A DNA stretch of 64,000 nucleotides from positions 1 to 64,000 of the forward strand of contig JAQBXY010000001.1 in assembly GCA_027623325.1 (NCBI GenBank), read 5' to 3'. A program made the position numbers and the translations under genes. The notes beneath the pieces are model-generated. The model had not been told where the DNA came from, searched no databases, and saw nothing but the letters and a program-made list of their open reading frames with translations. The DNA comes from Gemmatimonadota bacterium. GTDB lineage: Bacteria; Gemmatimonadota; Gemmatimonadetes; Longimicrobiales; Gaopeijiaceae. The stretch's first letter is position 1; each line of letters begins with the position of its first letter. Positions 44,226-52,517 of the stretch are shown here, piece after piece.

Positions 44226-44906
44226 ATGAGCACATTCAAATTGAATTCAAAGGGGCTCGGTATTGTGGCCGCGCTCGCCGTCGCGGGCTCCGCGGGAGCC
44301 TGCAAGACGGTCAGTCCGGAAGACATGGACGCGAGCCTCGCTTCGCTCCGCGCCGAGATGCAACAGGAGATGGCGGCCGCGGATACTCGGGTCGCTTCGA
44401 ATCTCGACGGCCGTTTCAACGGAATCGAGCGTCGGATGGCAGCCCTCGAGTCCGAACTTCAGCAGATGGAGCGCGACTTCGAAGTGTCGATCGCACGGCT
44501 CGAGGATGAGCTTCGATTCAACGTGCCGGTCTACTTCGGCTTCGATGACGCGACGGTCGAGCAGGATGATGAGGCTGTTCTGAACCGCTTCGCGTCCGTG
44601 GCGCAGAAGTACTACCCCGATGCCATCATCACCGTGGAGGGGTTCACCGACCCCTCCGGGAACGAGGCGTACAACCTCGGACTCGGTGAGCGACGTGCAA
44701 AGGCGGTCGCCGAGTATCTTGCGCTCAGCACCGAGGTCGGTAGCGCGCGTGTGCGAGCGGTCAGCTACGGCGAGGACACCCGTAGACTCGTCATGCCGGA
44801 CGGCTGGGGCCCCAGTACGGCGGGGTGGGAGAACCGTCGCGTCGTCCTCGTGATCGATCACGACGGTGTCGCGCCTGCGATGGCAACGGTTTCAGAAGGA
44901 GAGTAG
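44226..44906 (+). CDS. OmpA-family lipoprotein with coiled coil
   Basis: This 226-residue protein has a lipoprotein signal (SAGAC, Cys26), a predicted coiled coil over residues 34-100 (heptads through SLRAEMQQEMAAADTRVASN and IERRMAALESELQQMERDFE) and a C-terminal OmpA/MotB peptidoglycan-binding domain. That domain contains VYFGFDDATVEQDDEAVLNR and the TVEGFTDPSGNEAYNLGLGE, RRAKAVAEYL signature. It probably tethers the outer membrane to the cell wall, the coiled coil acting as spacer. Length is similar to Pal-type and Lpp-spacer proteins. It stands alone between a promoter-like site and a hairpin. Confidence 0.9.
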   Translation: MSTFKLNSKGLGIVAALAVAGSAGACKTVSPEDMDASLASLRAEMQQEMAAADTRVASNLDGRFNGIERRMAALESELQQMERDFEVSIARLEDELRFNVPVYFGFDDATVEQDDEAVLNRFASVAQKYYPDAIITVEGFTDPSGNEAYNLGLGERRAKAVAEYLALSTEVGSARVRAVSYGEDTRRLVMPDGWGPSTAGWENRRVVLVIDHDGVAPAMATVSEGE

Positions 44907-44935
44907 TTCTCCTTCCTTCGTGACGCGAACGTCGA

Positions 44936-44967
44936 CGAGGCCGCCGAGATTCTTCTCGGCGGCCTCG
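44936..44967. terminator. Hairpin between converging genes
   Basis: A 14-bp perfect stem (44936-44949 with 44954-44967) with loop TTCT begins 29 bases after the OmpA-like gene and ends two bases before the stop of the outer-membrane remnant on the other strand. No U tract is present. Confidence 0.6.
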
Positions 44968-44968
44968 T

Positions 44969-45339
44969 TCAGTATAGGTATCCGAGTCCGATGTAGATCG
45001 GCATTCCGGTTTTGCGTTCCATACGAGCAGACCGCGACCAACGAATCGGTTCTTGGTCGCGTTCGCTGAAGAGCACGAAGTCGCGGCTCCCCCGGTCGTA
45101 AGAAAGACGGTAGGTTGGACTGTCCACTCGTACGGTGTCAGCGCACGGTCCCCGTAGGAGTACGTCTCGACGATGACGCCATACCCGAAGCCCTCGTCCG
45201 CTTCAAAGTTGATGGCAGGTAACGCGCCCACTTCGAGCCCGACCGGACCTTGGTGGCCTGAAGTAGCGTAGGGGATGACGACGAAAATCGTCGCTAGCAG
45301 GCGAACCGTCCACAGGAGTACACGCCCATGCACCGCCAT
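44969..45339 (-). pseudogene. Internally deleted outer-membrane protein remnant
   Basis: The leftward frame from ATG 45339 gives a signal-like helix (VLLWTVRLLATIFVVIPYAT) and then barrel-type sequence (LEVGALPAINFEADEGFGYG, ALTPYEWTVQPTVFLTTGG) typical of BamA/surface-antigen-like porins. At a C-rich run near 45086-45093 the reading must change frame to continue plausibly (SRDFVLF, then MERKTGMPIYIGLGYLY) to a stop at 44969, ending in an aromatic residue. Only about 120 of several hundred expected codons survive. Loss of one base plus large internal deletions explains it. Confidence 0.55.
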
Positions 45340-45433
45340 CCGGTCACTTCGCTGACTTGCATCGCCTCGCGTGAGCGCCGCCGACACGAGTAGTATCATC
45401 CCGAATCGATCATCTCCGCTCCAAAAACTCAAC

Positions 45434-46879
45434 ATGCGAACTCTCAGCCTCACGCTGCTGACGTCCCTTCTCCCCGTGGTCGCGTCGTCTCAAACAACCC
45501 CGACAGAGATCGCTGCTGCCGCCGACGTCCTCGCGCAGATCGAGGCGCTGGAGCAACGAATCGATCCCTCCGCGATGAGCGCTCGAATCGTAGGGCGTAA
45601 TGACGCCGCCCGTAGCGCGCTCATGGCCTACGCAGGTACAGCGTGGGACGCCGACATGCAGGCGCTCTCGGACCACATCGGTCGAGATCCCGAGGTCGGC
45701 TGGGCCGAGTTCCGCGCCGTCGACACGTTGGTTTCGGTACTGCGCTCCAGGGGCTTTTCTATCGAGGTCGGGGTGGCCGATCTCCCCACCGCCTTTGTCG
45801 CGACTTGGGTATCTTCCGCCGGGCCGGCTGGACCCACGCTAGGACTCATTGGTGAATACGACGCACTCCGTGATATCGACGGTGCATTCCACGGTGACCA
45901 GCACAACGCGCAGACACCGATCGCGATCGCGGTCGCATCCGCGCTCCAGCACTACATGGAGTCGTCACGGGTCGCAGGCACGATCAAGGTCTTTGGAACC
46001 CCGGCTGAAGAGGTGGGACCGCCCGCCAAGACGATCATGCACGATGCGGGCGTGTTCGATGGCACGGACATCCTGGTACGCAGCCACTCGAGTGTGGAGA
46101 CCGCGAGGGGACGCGCGGGCTTCGGGGTTTGCTGCCTGAACATCAACGAAGTGAAGTACGTCTTTTCAGGTCGCCCGGCCCACCAGCTCACGTCCTGGAA
46201 TGGTCGTAACGCTCTGTCGGCTGCGGTGCGCTTCTACTCTTCTGTCGACGGACTCCGCTCGACGTTTCGGCCCGAGGCGTCGATACAAGGGGTCATCCCC
46301 GAAGGAGGCGTGGCGCCCAACGTCGTACCGGCCCGTGCCGTCGTCGACTACTACATTCGATACCCGGACGAGGTGTACCTGGCGCATATGACGCGCATGA
46401 TCGACGACGCCGCCCGCGGCGCCGCTCTTGCGACAGGCACGGAGGTGACCATCGACCGGTACGGCGAGTATCGTGACGGGATCACGCTCGGGACGCTCGA
46501 CGAGTTGTACTTCGCTTATGCCAAGGAGCTCGGCGCTCCTCGAATCAACGAGGTACCGCAGCGGCCGGCCGGCTACGAAGAGACGGGCTGGGTCACACGA
46601 GACATCCCCGGAGTCGGCGTCAGCGTCTTCAGCTCCCGCGAGACCTACCACACGAAGGGGATGGAGTCGGACGGCTTGAGCGAGGTTGGCCATCGCGCCT
46701 TCCGCCTGGACGCTCAAATCATGAGCGGAATACTCTATGACTATCTGACAAACGCGTCGCTCCGAGAGGCGGTGGCCGAGGAGCACAAAGAGCTGAAGGG
46801 GCTGATGGGGGAGTACCATCAACGTCTGCGTGAGGTGTATGCCCCTGAGATCGGACCCGGCGTGGGGGCGGAGCGATGA
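45434..46879 (+). CDS. Exported M20-family amidohydrolase (AbgB-like)
   Basis: This 481-residue protein has a Sec signal peptide and an M20 metallopeptidase fold of the aminobenzoyl-glutamate hydrolase/amidohydrolase branch. Visible motifs are IGEYDALRDI (140-149), the metal-site HGDQHN (153-158), the catalytic GTPAEEVGPPAKTIM, and GRPAHQLTSWNGRNALSAAV of the lid domain. It hydrolyses an amide bond, but the substrate is unknown. ATG 45434 was chosen to place the signal at the N-terminus. It overlaps the dehalogenase-like gene by four bases (ATGA), so the two are coupled. Confidence 0.87.
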   Translation: MRTLSLTLLTSLLPVVASSQTTPTEIAAAADVLAQIEALEQRIDPSAMSARIVGRNDAARSALMAYAGTAWDADMQALSDHIGRDPEVGWAEFRAVDTLVSVLRSRGFSIEVGVADLPTAFVATWVSSAGPAGPTLGLIGEYDALRDIDGAFHGDQHNAQTPIAIAVASALQHYMESSRVAGTIKVFGTPAEEVGPPAKTIMHDAGVFDGTDILVRSHSSVETARGRAGFGVCCLNINEVKYVFSGRPAHQLTSWNGRNALSAAVRFYSSVDGLRSTFRPEASIQGVIPEGGVAPNVVPARAVVDYYIRYPDEVYLAHMTRMIDDAARGAALATGTEVTIDRYGEYRDGITLGTLDELYFAYAKELGAPRINEVPQRPAGYEETGWVTRDIPGVGVSVFSSRETYHTKGMESDGLSEVGHRAFRLDAQIMSGILYDYLTNASLREAVAEEHKELKGLMGEYHQRLREVYAPEIGPGVGAER

Positions 46880-47766
46880 CATACGTCCCGCCGTTCACAC
46901 CGGACCCCCGCCTGTTCCCCTTCCGGTCGAAATGGTTCGACAGTCGCGTCGGCAAGGTTCACTACATCGACGAAGGCGTCGGCGATCCGATCCTCTTCCT
47001 GCACGGGAATCCCACGTGGAGCTTCCTGTATCGTGGAATCATCATTCGACTCAAGCCGAAGTTCCGGTGCATCGCCGTCGATTACCCCGGATTCGGACTC
47101 TCTAGCCGACCCACCGACTACGACTACACGCCGTCGGAGCACGCTGGAATCGTCAAGGACCTCGTCCGGCACCTCGATCTCCGCGACCTGACCATCATGG
47201 GCCAGGATTGGGGGGGGCCAATTGGTCTTCGCGTAGCCATCGATGAGCTCCCTCGGCTGCGCGCGCTCGTCATGGGCAACACATGGTTCTGGCCTCTCGA
47301 CTCCTGGCAGGGGAAGACCTTCGCCTACGTGATGTCGATGGCGCCCATGCAGACCCAGATTCTCAATCACAACCTGTTCGTGGAAAAGATCATCCCGCTG
47401 GGAGTGAAGCATCGGCTTTCCGAAGAGGTGCTGCATCACTACCGGGAGGCCATGCCCACGCCGACGAGTCGAATCGGTGCTGCCGAGTTCCCCGTGCAGC
47501 TCACGGCGGCGACTCCATGGCTGGCGCGTCTCGAGACCGATGTGGCGGACAAGCTCTCGAACGTGCCATTGCTCCTGACCTGGGGACTCCATGACCCAAT
47601 GTTCTCACGCCCGTTCATGGAGCGGTTCCGCGAGACGTTTCGAGCAGCCCGTGTCCACCGTCTGGACGCGAAGCACTACATCCAGGAAGACGCTCCCAAG
47701 GAAATCGCCGAGGCGATCGCGAACTTCCTTGTGCCCTCCGGTACAACCACCACCGTCGGCGGCTGA
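46876..47766 (+). CDS. Haloalkane-dehalogenase-like alpha/beta hydrolase
   Basis: This 296-residue hydrolase has the complete signature of haloalkane dehalogenases. The oxyanion/halide motif is HGNPTW (43-48, halide ligand N45), the nucleophile is D111 in GQDWGGPIG with halide-binding W112 after it, the acid is D240 in TWGLHDPMF, and the base is H267 in AKHYIQED. An aspartate nucleophile in place of serine separates it from esterases. Its start overlaps the M20 gene and its stop abuts the crcB start (TGA then GTG), so a halide-releasing reaction coupled to fluoride export is conceivable. The substrate is unknown. Confidence 0.85.
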   Translation: MTYVPPFTPDPRLFPFRSKWFDSRVGKVHYIDEGVGDPILFLHGNPTWSFLYRGIIIRLKPKFRCIAVDYPGFGLSSRPTDYDYTPSEHAGIVKDLVRHLDLRDLTIMGQDWGGPIGLRVAIDELPRLRALVMGNTWFWPLDSWQGKTFAYVMSMAPMQTQILNHNLFVEKIIPLGVKHRLSEEVLHHYREAMPTPTSRIGAAEFPVQLTAATPWLARLETDVADKLSNVPLLLTWGLHDPMFSRPFMERFRETFRAARVHRLDAKHYIQEDAPKEIAEAIANFLVPSGTTTTVGG

Positions 47767-48147
47767 GTGGCCGCGCTCGTCATCGGTCTCGGAGGGGCCA
47801 TTGGTGCGGTCGCACGCTACCTGCTCACGGACTGGGTCCGAGCCATCGCAGGGGACGCGTTTCCCTGGGGGACCCTGGCCGTCAACGTCCTCGGCTCGTT
47901 TCTCATCGGCTTCATGCTGTTGTGGCTCCAATCCGTGGCTCCGTCCACTCAGGCGCGTCAGTTCGCGGTGATCGGCGTGCTGGGTTCGTTCACCACCTTC
48001 AGCACGTTCAGCTATGAGACGGTGGCCCTCGTGCGAACCGGAGAAATCTGGAGGGCAGGCGGATATGCCACCGGTTCTATGGCCCTCGGCCTCATAGGGG
48101 TGCTCGCAGGAGCCGCTGTCGCGGCGTGGATGACGGGCCGTGGCTGA
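47767..48147 (+). CDS. crcB: CrcB/Fluc fluoride channel
   Basis: This 126-residue protein has four helices and the Fluc hallmarks: GGAIGAVARYLL, WGTLAVNVLGSFLIG with the pore Asn40, and GSFTTFSTFSYE with the phenylalanine and threonine track. These dual-topology dimers export fluoride. The GTG start follows the dehalogenase-like stop without a gap. No fluoride riboswitch consensus precedes it, as the gene is internal to the operon. Confidence 0.94.
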   Translation: MAALVIGLGGAIGAVARYLLTDWVRAIAGDAFPWGTLAVNVLGSFLIGFMLLWLQSVAPSTQARQFAVIGVLGSFTTFSTFSYETVALVRTGEIWRAGGYATGSMALGLIGVLAGAAVAAWMTGRG

Positions 48148-48221
48148 CACGGATTCGTTGCGACACACCTAGAGAGTTCCTATCGTCGAGTGCGATCGGT
48201 CGCACGAGGCGAACCGACCCG

Positions 48222-48707
48222 ATGGAGACGACGATGCCCAGACACCGTGTAAACTGCTTCTCGACCCTGTTTCTCCTGGTGGCATCGGCCTGCGCTCCGG
48301 CGGAGCGAGGTGACAGTGGAGAGATCGAAACCGCGGGGTCGGTCGACGCCTTCGCGATCCAGGTCGGTGACTGCTTCGACGACCAGTCCGGCTTCTCGGA
48401 CGAAGTCTCGGACGTACCGGGAGTCCCATGCTCCGTGCCGCACGACAACGAAGTCTACGCCACGTTCGACCTTGAGGCGGGCGAGTGGCCCGGCGAGGAG
48501 CTCCTCAACGAACTCGCCGACGAAGGATGCCTCGAGCGATTCGCGTCGGCCATCGGAGCGGACTACGACGATTCGGTCCCCGTAATCGGGACCCTAATGC
48601 CGAGCAAACAATCCTGGGGCCAACGCAAGGACCGCGAGGTCGTGTGCGTGGCCTACCACATGGAGCTCGAGAAGCTCACCGGATCGGTGTTGCGCAGCGG
48701 CATGTAA
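48222..48707 (+). CDS. Lipoprotein with septum-formation-like domain
   Basis: This 161-residue protein has a lipoprotein signal (LFLLVASAC) and a Septum_form-type domain: FAIQVGDCFDD, then VPGVPCSVPHDNEVYATFDL, and a terminal VCVAYHMELEKLTGSV. Two pairs of cysteines probably form disulfides. This domain is common in actinobacterial membrane proteins of unclear function. ATG at 48222 (or 48234) puts the signal at the N-terminus. It is a lone gene followed by two tRNAs on the other strand. Confidence 0.75.
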   Translation: METTMPRHRVNCFSTLFLLVASACAPAERGDSGEIETAGSVDAFAIQVGDCFDDQSGFSDEVSDVPGVPCSVPHDNEVYATFDLEAGEWPGEELLNELADEGCLERFASAIGADYDDSVPVIGTLMPSKQSWGQRKDREVVCVAYHMELEKLTGSVLRSGM

Positions 48708-48715
48708 GCCCGCAG

Positions 48716-48788
48716 TGGTCGCTGCAGGACTCGAACCTGCGACATCTACGATGTGAACGTAGCGCTCTACCAGCTGAGCTAAGCGACC
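48716..48788 (-). tRNA. tRNA-Val (CAC)
   Basis: The leftward sequence folds as a complete cloverleaf: acceptor GGTCGCT/AGCGACC, D arm GCTC/GAGC, anticodon stem CTACG/CGTAG with loop TTCACAT (anticodon CAC), and T arm GCAGG/CCTGC with TTCGAGT. The discriminator is A and CCA is not encoded. Confidence 0.95.
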
Positions 48789-48838
48789 AGAAACACTCGG
48801 GGCCCGGACCGAAATCCGGACCCCCTTGTGCGTCTCAA

Positions 48839-48911
48839 TACCCCCACGGGGACTCGAACCCCGGTCTCCGCCGTGAGAGGGCGATATCCTGGGCCACTAG
48901 ACGATGAGGGC
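48839..48911 (-). tRNA. tRNA-Glu (CTC)
   Basis: The leftward sequence has the tRNA-Glu D-arm GTCTAGTGGCCCAGGA, anticodon loop CTCTCAC (anticodon CTC), and T arm CGGGG/CCCCG with TTCGAGT. The acceptor stem GCCCTCA pairs with TGGGGGT using two G-U pairs, one of them the terminal pair. CCA is not encoded. It lies 50 bases from the tRNA-Val on the same strand. Confidence 0.92.
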
Positions 48912-49090
48912 ATTATGGACCCTCCGATTTTCTGGAGGGCTCAAATGTTACCCAACCGTCTCAGGAAGCTCAACCCCTCAACGCTTTCGGAAGCCCGGGA
49001 GTCTCATCTGTTACACCATACTCCTGACCTCCGGTGCTGGGACGGGCAGGCGATGGTCTCGTAACTAATTATGGAATAGGGAGTTGAGGG

Positions 49091-49408
49091 ATGCCGGCGG
49101 CGGAACTGGTGGCGAAACTGAATCCTGAGTTTATTCGGGGTTGGCTCAATTCACGGCGCGGTTGGAAGCGCCGGGCGAACAAGCTCACCAAGGACTTCCG
49201 CTTCACGCACTTCCGCGATTCGATCGTTTTCGTGAACCGCGTGGCGACGCTGGCCGACACACACAAGCATCATCCGGACATCGACGTGCGCACCTCCACT
49301 GTGACCCTTTCGCTTTGTACGGAGAAGGCGGGCGGGATCACGGAGAAGGACATCGACCTGGCGGAGCAGATCGACTTCGCGTCCTCGTTCGGAGGCCTTC
49401 AAGACTAG
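49091..49408 (+). CDS. Pterin-4a-carbinolamine dehydratase-like protein
   Basis: This 105-residue protein has the PCD/DCoH fold: GWKRRANKLTKDFRFTHFRD, FVNRVATLADTHKHHPDIDV and the LAEQIDFASSFGG end. PCD recycles tetrahydrobiopterin for aromatic hydroxylases and can also be a transcription coactivator. The HKHHPDI active-site element is present, but the later TH(D) element reads LCTEKAGGIT, so the second catalytic histidine/acid is missing. A PCD-like protein of altered or lost dehydratase activity is possible. No phenylalanine hydroxylase is adjacent. Confidence 0.85.
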   Translation: MPAAELVAKLNPEFIRGWLNSRRGWKRRANKLTKDFRFTHFRDSIVFVNRVATLADTHKHHPDIDVRTSTVTLSLCTEKAGGITEKDIDLAEQIDFASSFGGLQD

Positions 49409-49415
49409 GGGAGAT

Positions 49416-49433
49416 CCCGAGCACATGCTCGGG
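49416..49433. terminator. Hairpin filling a convergent gap
   Basis: CCCGAGCA and TGCTCGGG form an 8-bp stem within the 25 bases separating the converging PCD-like and lipase stops. It could terminate both transcripts, though it has no U tract. Confidence 0.5.
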
Positions 49434-50135
49434 TCACGAATCGCGTTCGTCCCCACGGTTCGCCAAAAAGGCGCGAATGATCTCGAACGCCTCCAGGTCT
49501 CGAAGCAACCCTGCGTGGGTCGGACAACAGAGTTCGTGATCGGGCACCCCTGGAAGCGTGGCACTCTCCCCGGGCACGACGTGCGTGTCCACGACGGTTC
49601 GGATGGTGATCGCATCGACGCCGATGGGTGCGGTCATGGCGGCGTTCAGAGTGTCCAGGAAGGCGCTGCCCGGCATCATCTCTTCTCTCCCGCCCCCCCA
49701 CGCCAGGTGCGCAGACAACGTGCCTCGGTGCGGAGAGCCCACGAAGACCACACGTCGCACCGGCGCCCCCGGCCGCTCCCTCAGATACCATCGGGTCGCG
49801 AGCCCACCCATCGAGTGAGCCACCACATCGACCTCCGCCGCCCCGGTCGCCTCCATTAAGTCACGGATCGCGGATTCGAGTTCGATCGCATGATCTCGAT
49901 TACTACCCGTCGGATCCGCGAAGGTGATCGTGGCTACATGACCCGTAGGCCAGCCTGCCCCGATGAGCCGAATACGTAGCGCCGCCAGGTCGCGTGCCGT
50001 GTCCAACCACCCCGGAACGAGCAGAACCGGGACTGAGGTCGCGGGACCGACCGGCACCTCGACGCCCGGCGTCCCGGCAGCCATCATGACGAGCACGGCG
50101 GCGAGCATCGATACGGGAGCCAGTCCTCCTCTCAC
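49434..50135 (-). CDS. Exported triacylglycerol-lipase-like alpha/beta hydrolase
   Basis: This 233-residue hydrolase has a hydrophobic N-terminal signal (LAAVLVMMAAGTPG), the oxyanion strand VPVLLVPGWLD and the nucleophile elbow AHSMGG with Ser108. VFVGSPHRGT is typical of lipase-like esterases. GTG 50135 was chosen: it overlaps the upstream aminotransferase stop (GTGA) and has GAGGAGG at ideal spacing, whereas an in-frame ATG nine codons later has none. The last 40 residues contain an H (THAGLL) that may complete the triad. Confidence 0.82.
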   Translation of the reverse strand: MRGGLAPVSMLAAVLVMMAAGTPGVEVPVGPATSVPVLLVPGWLDTARDLAALRIRLIGAGWPTGHVATITFADPTGSNRDHAIELESAIRDLMEATGAAEVDVVAHSMGGLATRWYLRERPGAPVRRVVFVGSPHRGTLSAHLAWGGGREEMMPGSAFLDTLNAAMTAPIGVDAITIRTVVDTHVVPGESATLPGVPDHELCCPTHAGLLRDLEAFEIIRAFLANRGDERDS

Positions 50136-51487
50136 AGCACCTCCTCGATCACTTCCGCGAGCTGTTCGACCACGAAGTGCACCTGTTCGTGGGTGAGCCC
50201 GATGGGTGGAGTGAGTTCGAGAACATGGCCGTCGTCCCCGGCAGGCAGGACAATGAGCCCTCTCTTCAGAGCTCCTTCTGCCACCCGCGAGCCGGCCCCG
50301 ACGCTGCGCCCCGAACCCTCGGCGAATTCGATCCCAAGTAACAGGCCCATGCCTCTGACGTCTGCTACACCACGACACCCGGATAGTCGTTCGGTCAGGG
50401 CCGCCAGCAAGTCGTTGCCCTCCTCTTCGACCCGTTGAGCCAGATCGCTCGTCGTGAGCACATCAAGGAAATCAGCTGCGACCGCACAGGCCAGAGGGTG
50501 CCCCAGAAACGTGCTGGTGTGAACAGCCTCTCCATCGGTTTGCGGCCACGCGTCCATCACCGCGCCGCGGGCCAGGCATGCGGAGATCGGAAGGCCCGCA
50601 CCCAACGCCTTCCCGACACAGACGATGTCCGGGACGAGTCCGACGCGCGACGACGCGAGGACGGCCCCGCACCTACCGAGGCCGGTCATGATCTCGTCCG
50701 CAATCAGAATTGCACCCGCCGAGCGGGCGATATCGGATAAGGCGGCCATGAAGCCCGCGGGCGGGACTCGGGCACCGCCTCGTGCCTGGACGGGCTCCAC
50801 GATGACCGCGCCGATTTCATCGCCGTTGGGCGCTCCGCTCGAGAGCAGGCGTTGTACCGCCTCCAGTGAAACGGCCCCTCCCTCAGCTCCGTCGCGGACC
50901 GTGTCGGGGAAAGGGGCGAAGCCGACACCCCCGTAGACGCGCCGCTCGAAGGGCGCCCGAAAATGCCCGCGCTCCGTGACTGCGAGCGCCCCGAGGGTGA
51001 GTCCGTGATAGCCACCCTCGAACGCGATGACACCAGGCCTGCCGCTCGCCACCTGGGCCGTCTTGAGCGCTGCCTCCACAGCCTCCGAGCCCGTCGAAGA
51101 CAGGATCACTTTCGCGTCAGGCCAGGGAGCGATCAGGGCGAGTCGCTCCAGAAGCTCGAGCTTGCTCACCGGCGGGTGGATATCGCCCATGCCATGGATA
51201 AGGCGTTCCGACTGCGCTGCGATCGCCGATCGAGCCAGCCGACTCGTGTGACCGACCAGAGCAACGCCAAAGGCGCCGGTCAGGTCGATATAGACGTTCC
51301 CGTCTGCGTCGCGGACGTTGGTGCCCGCGGCCTCCTCCCAGAAGATGGGCCAGTGCGCCGTGAGGTGGGTCACACCTCGTGACTCGACCCTCCTCAGGCG
51401 GTCCGCCAGGGCCTGCGACGCAGGTCCCGGTGGCGGGACCGTCACATGTGGCAGTCGCGAGCCGAGCGGTTCGCTCAACTGACCCAA
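50132..51487 (-). CDS. Class III aminotransferase
   Basis: This 451-residue fold-type I PLP enzyme belongs to the ornithine/4-aminobutyrate/diaminobutyrate group. It has ILSSTGSEAVEAALKTAQVA, the GGYHGLTLGALAVTE segment, IGAVIVEPVQARGG, LIADEIMTGLGRCG and the PLP lysine in CVGKALGAGLPIS. GABA or similar omega-amines are likely, but the exact substrate is not readable. It overlaps the lipase gene by four bases and follows fabI on the same strand with 34 bases between them. Confidence 0.9.
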   Translation of the reverse strand: MGQLSEPLGSRLPHVTVPPPGPASQALADRLRRVESRGVTHLTAHWPIFWEEAAGTNVRDADGNVYIDLTGAFGVALVGHTSRLARSAIAAQSERLIHGMGDIHPPVSKLELLERLALIAPWPDAKVILSSTGSEAVEAALKTAQVASGRPGVIAFEGGYHGLTLGALAVTERGHFRAPFERRVYGGVGFAPFPDTVRDGAEGGAVSLEAVQRLLSSGAPNGDEIGAVIVEPVQARGGARVPPAGFMAALSDIARSAGAILIADEIMTGLGRCGAVLASSRVGLVPDIVCVGKALGAGLPISACLARGAVMDAWPQTDGEAVHTSTFLGHPLACAVAADFLDVLTTSDLAQRVEEEGNDLLAALTERLSGCRGVADVRGMGLLLGIEFAEGSGRSVGAGSRVAEGALKRGLIVLPAGDDGHVLELTPPIGLTHEQVHFVVEQLAEVIEEVL

Positions 51488-51521
51488 GGATTCTCCTTAG
51501 CTGGCCGTCGCTTCGTCCGGT

Positions 51522-52421
51522 CTATTCGCTCGCGAGCAGGGGATCGGCCTGCATGCCCATGGCGTGATACCCCTTGTCCACATGAAGCGTCTCGCCCGTG
51601 ATCCCGGACCCCAACGGAGAGCACAGAAACGCCGCAGCGGAGCCGACCTCTTCTGCGGTGTTGGCCTCGGGAAGTGCCGCGTTCAGGCGATAGTAGTCCA
51701 CCATCTTCTCAATCGTGCCGATCGCCTTGGCTGCCCGACTCGCCAGGGGCCCAGCGCTGATGGTGTTCACACGAATCCCCCAGCGGCGACCGGCCTCGAA
51801 AGCCAGCGTGCGCGTATCGCCTTCCAGGGCGGCCTTGGCGGAACTCATGCCTCCTCCGTACCCCGGAATGACGCGCTCAGCGGCCAGGTACGAGAGTGAT
51901 ATGACTGCGCCGCCCGGCCGCATGAGCGGACCGAACCGCTGCACCATACTGACCAGAGAAAACGCGCTCGCGCTCACGGCAGCGAGGTAGCCGGGCCGGC
52001 TCGTGTCGAGCAGATCGTTCTTGACCTCGGGTCCGTTCGCGAGGGAGTGCACCACGATGTCGAGACAATTGTCGCCGAAGTCCGCCCGGAGCTGGTCGGC
52101 CACGCCCTGAATCGTGTATCCCGTGAGATCGACGTACCGCTTGTCGGAGCGCACATCCTCCGGCACATCCTCGTCGTTGTCGAAGACAGCGTCGAGCGGG
52201 TAGATGCGCTCGAAGCGGATCTCGCCACCGTCGGGCAGCGAAGTATCGAGCTTTCCGCGCTCCAGGCTCTTCGTGAAGATGCGGAGCGTCGGAGGCCACG
52301 TCCCTATGCAGACCGAGGCCCCCGCCTGGGCCAATGCCCGAACGATGGCCCATCCGTATCCTCTATCATCAGCGACACCCGCGACGAACGCGCGTTTGCC
52401 TGTCAGGTCGATCGAGAGCAT
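51522..52421 (-). CDS. fabI: Enoyl-ACP reductase FabI, plant-type length
   Basis: This 299-residue short-chain reductase carries out the last step of fatty-acid elongation. It has [20 protein letters not shown], the [20 protein letters not shown] segment and the catalytic tyrosine and lysine of [20 protein letters not shown]. Its insertion after the first strands ([18 protein letters not shown]) and the GMSSAK region match the longer plastid/cyanobacterial-like subtype rather than the roughly 260-residue E. coli form. It is not clustered with other fab genes. Confidence 0.92.
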   Translation of the reverse strand: MLSIDLTGKRAFVAGVADDRGYGWAIVRALAQAGASVCIGTWPPTLRIFTKSLERGKLDTSLPDGGEIRFERIYPLDAVFDNDEDVPEDVRSDKRYVDLTGYTIQGVADQLRADFGDNCLDIVVHSLANGPEVKNDLLDTSRPGYLAAVSASAFSLVSMVQRFGPLMRPGGAVISLSYLAAERVIPGYGGGMSSAKAALEGDTRTLAFEAGRRWGIRVNTISAGPLASRAAKAIGTIEKMVDYYRLNAALPEANTAEEVGSAAAFLCSPLGSGITGETLHVDKGYHAMGMQADPLLASE

Positions 52422-52517
52422 GTGCGTTGGCTCCTCGGACGTTCTCGGCTTGGAGAACCGAAAGCTATGCGTCCTGGCGGCGACCGCCTACCCCGTGCGC
52501 GACACCGGCAGGCCTTC

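Noticed and set aside
48916-48945. CCCTCC/GGAGGG hairpin beside tRNA-Glu
   Set aside because: It lies upstream of the leftward tRNA, has an 8-base loop and no U tract; function not supportable.
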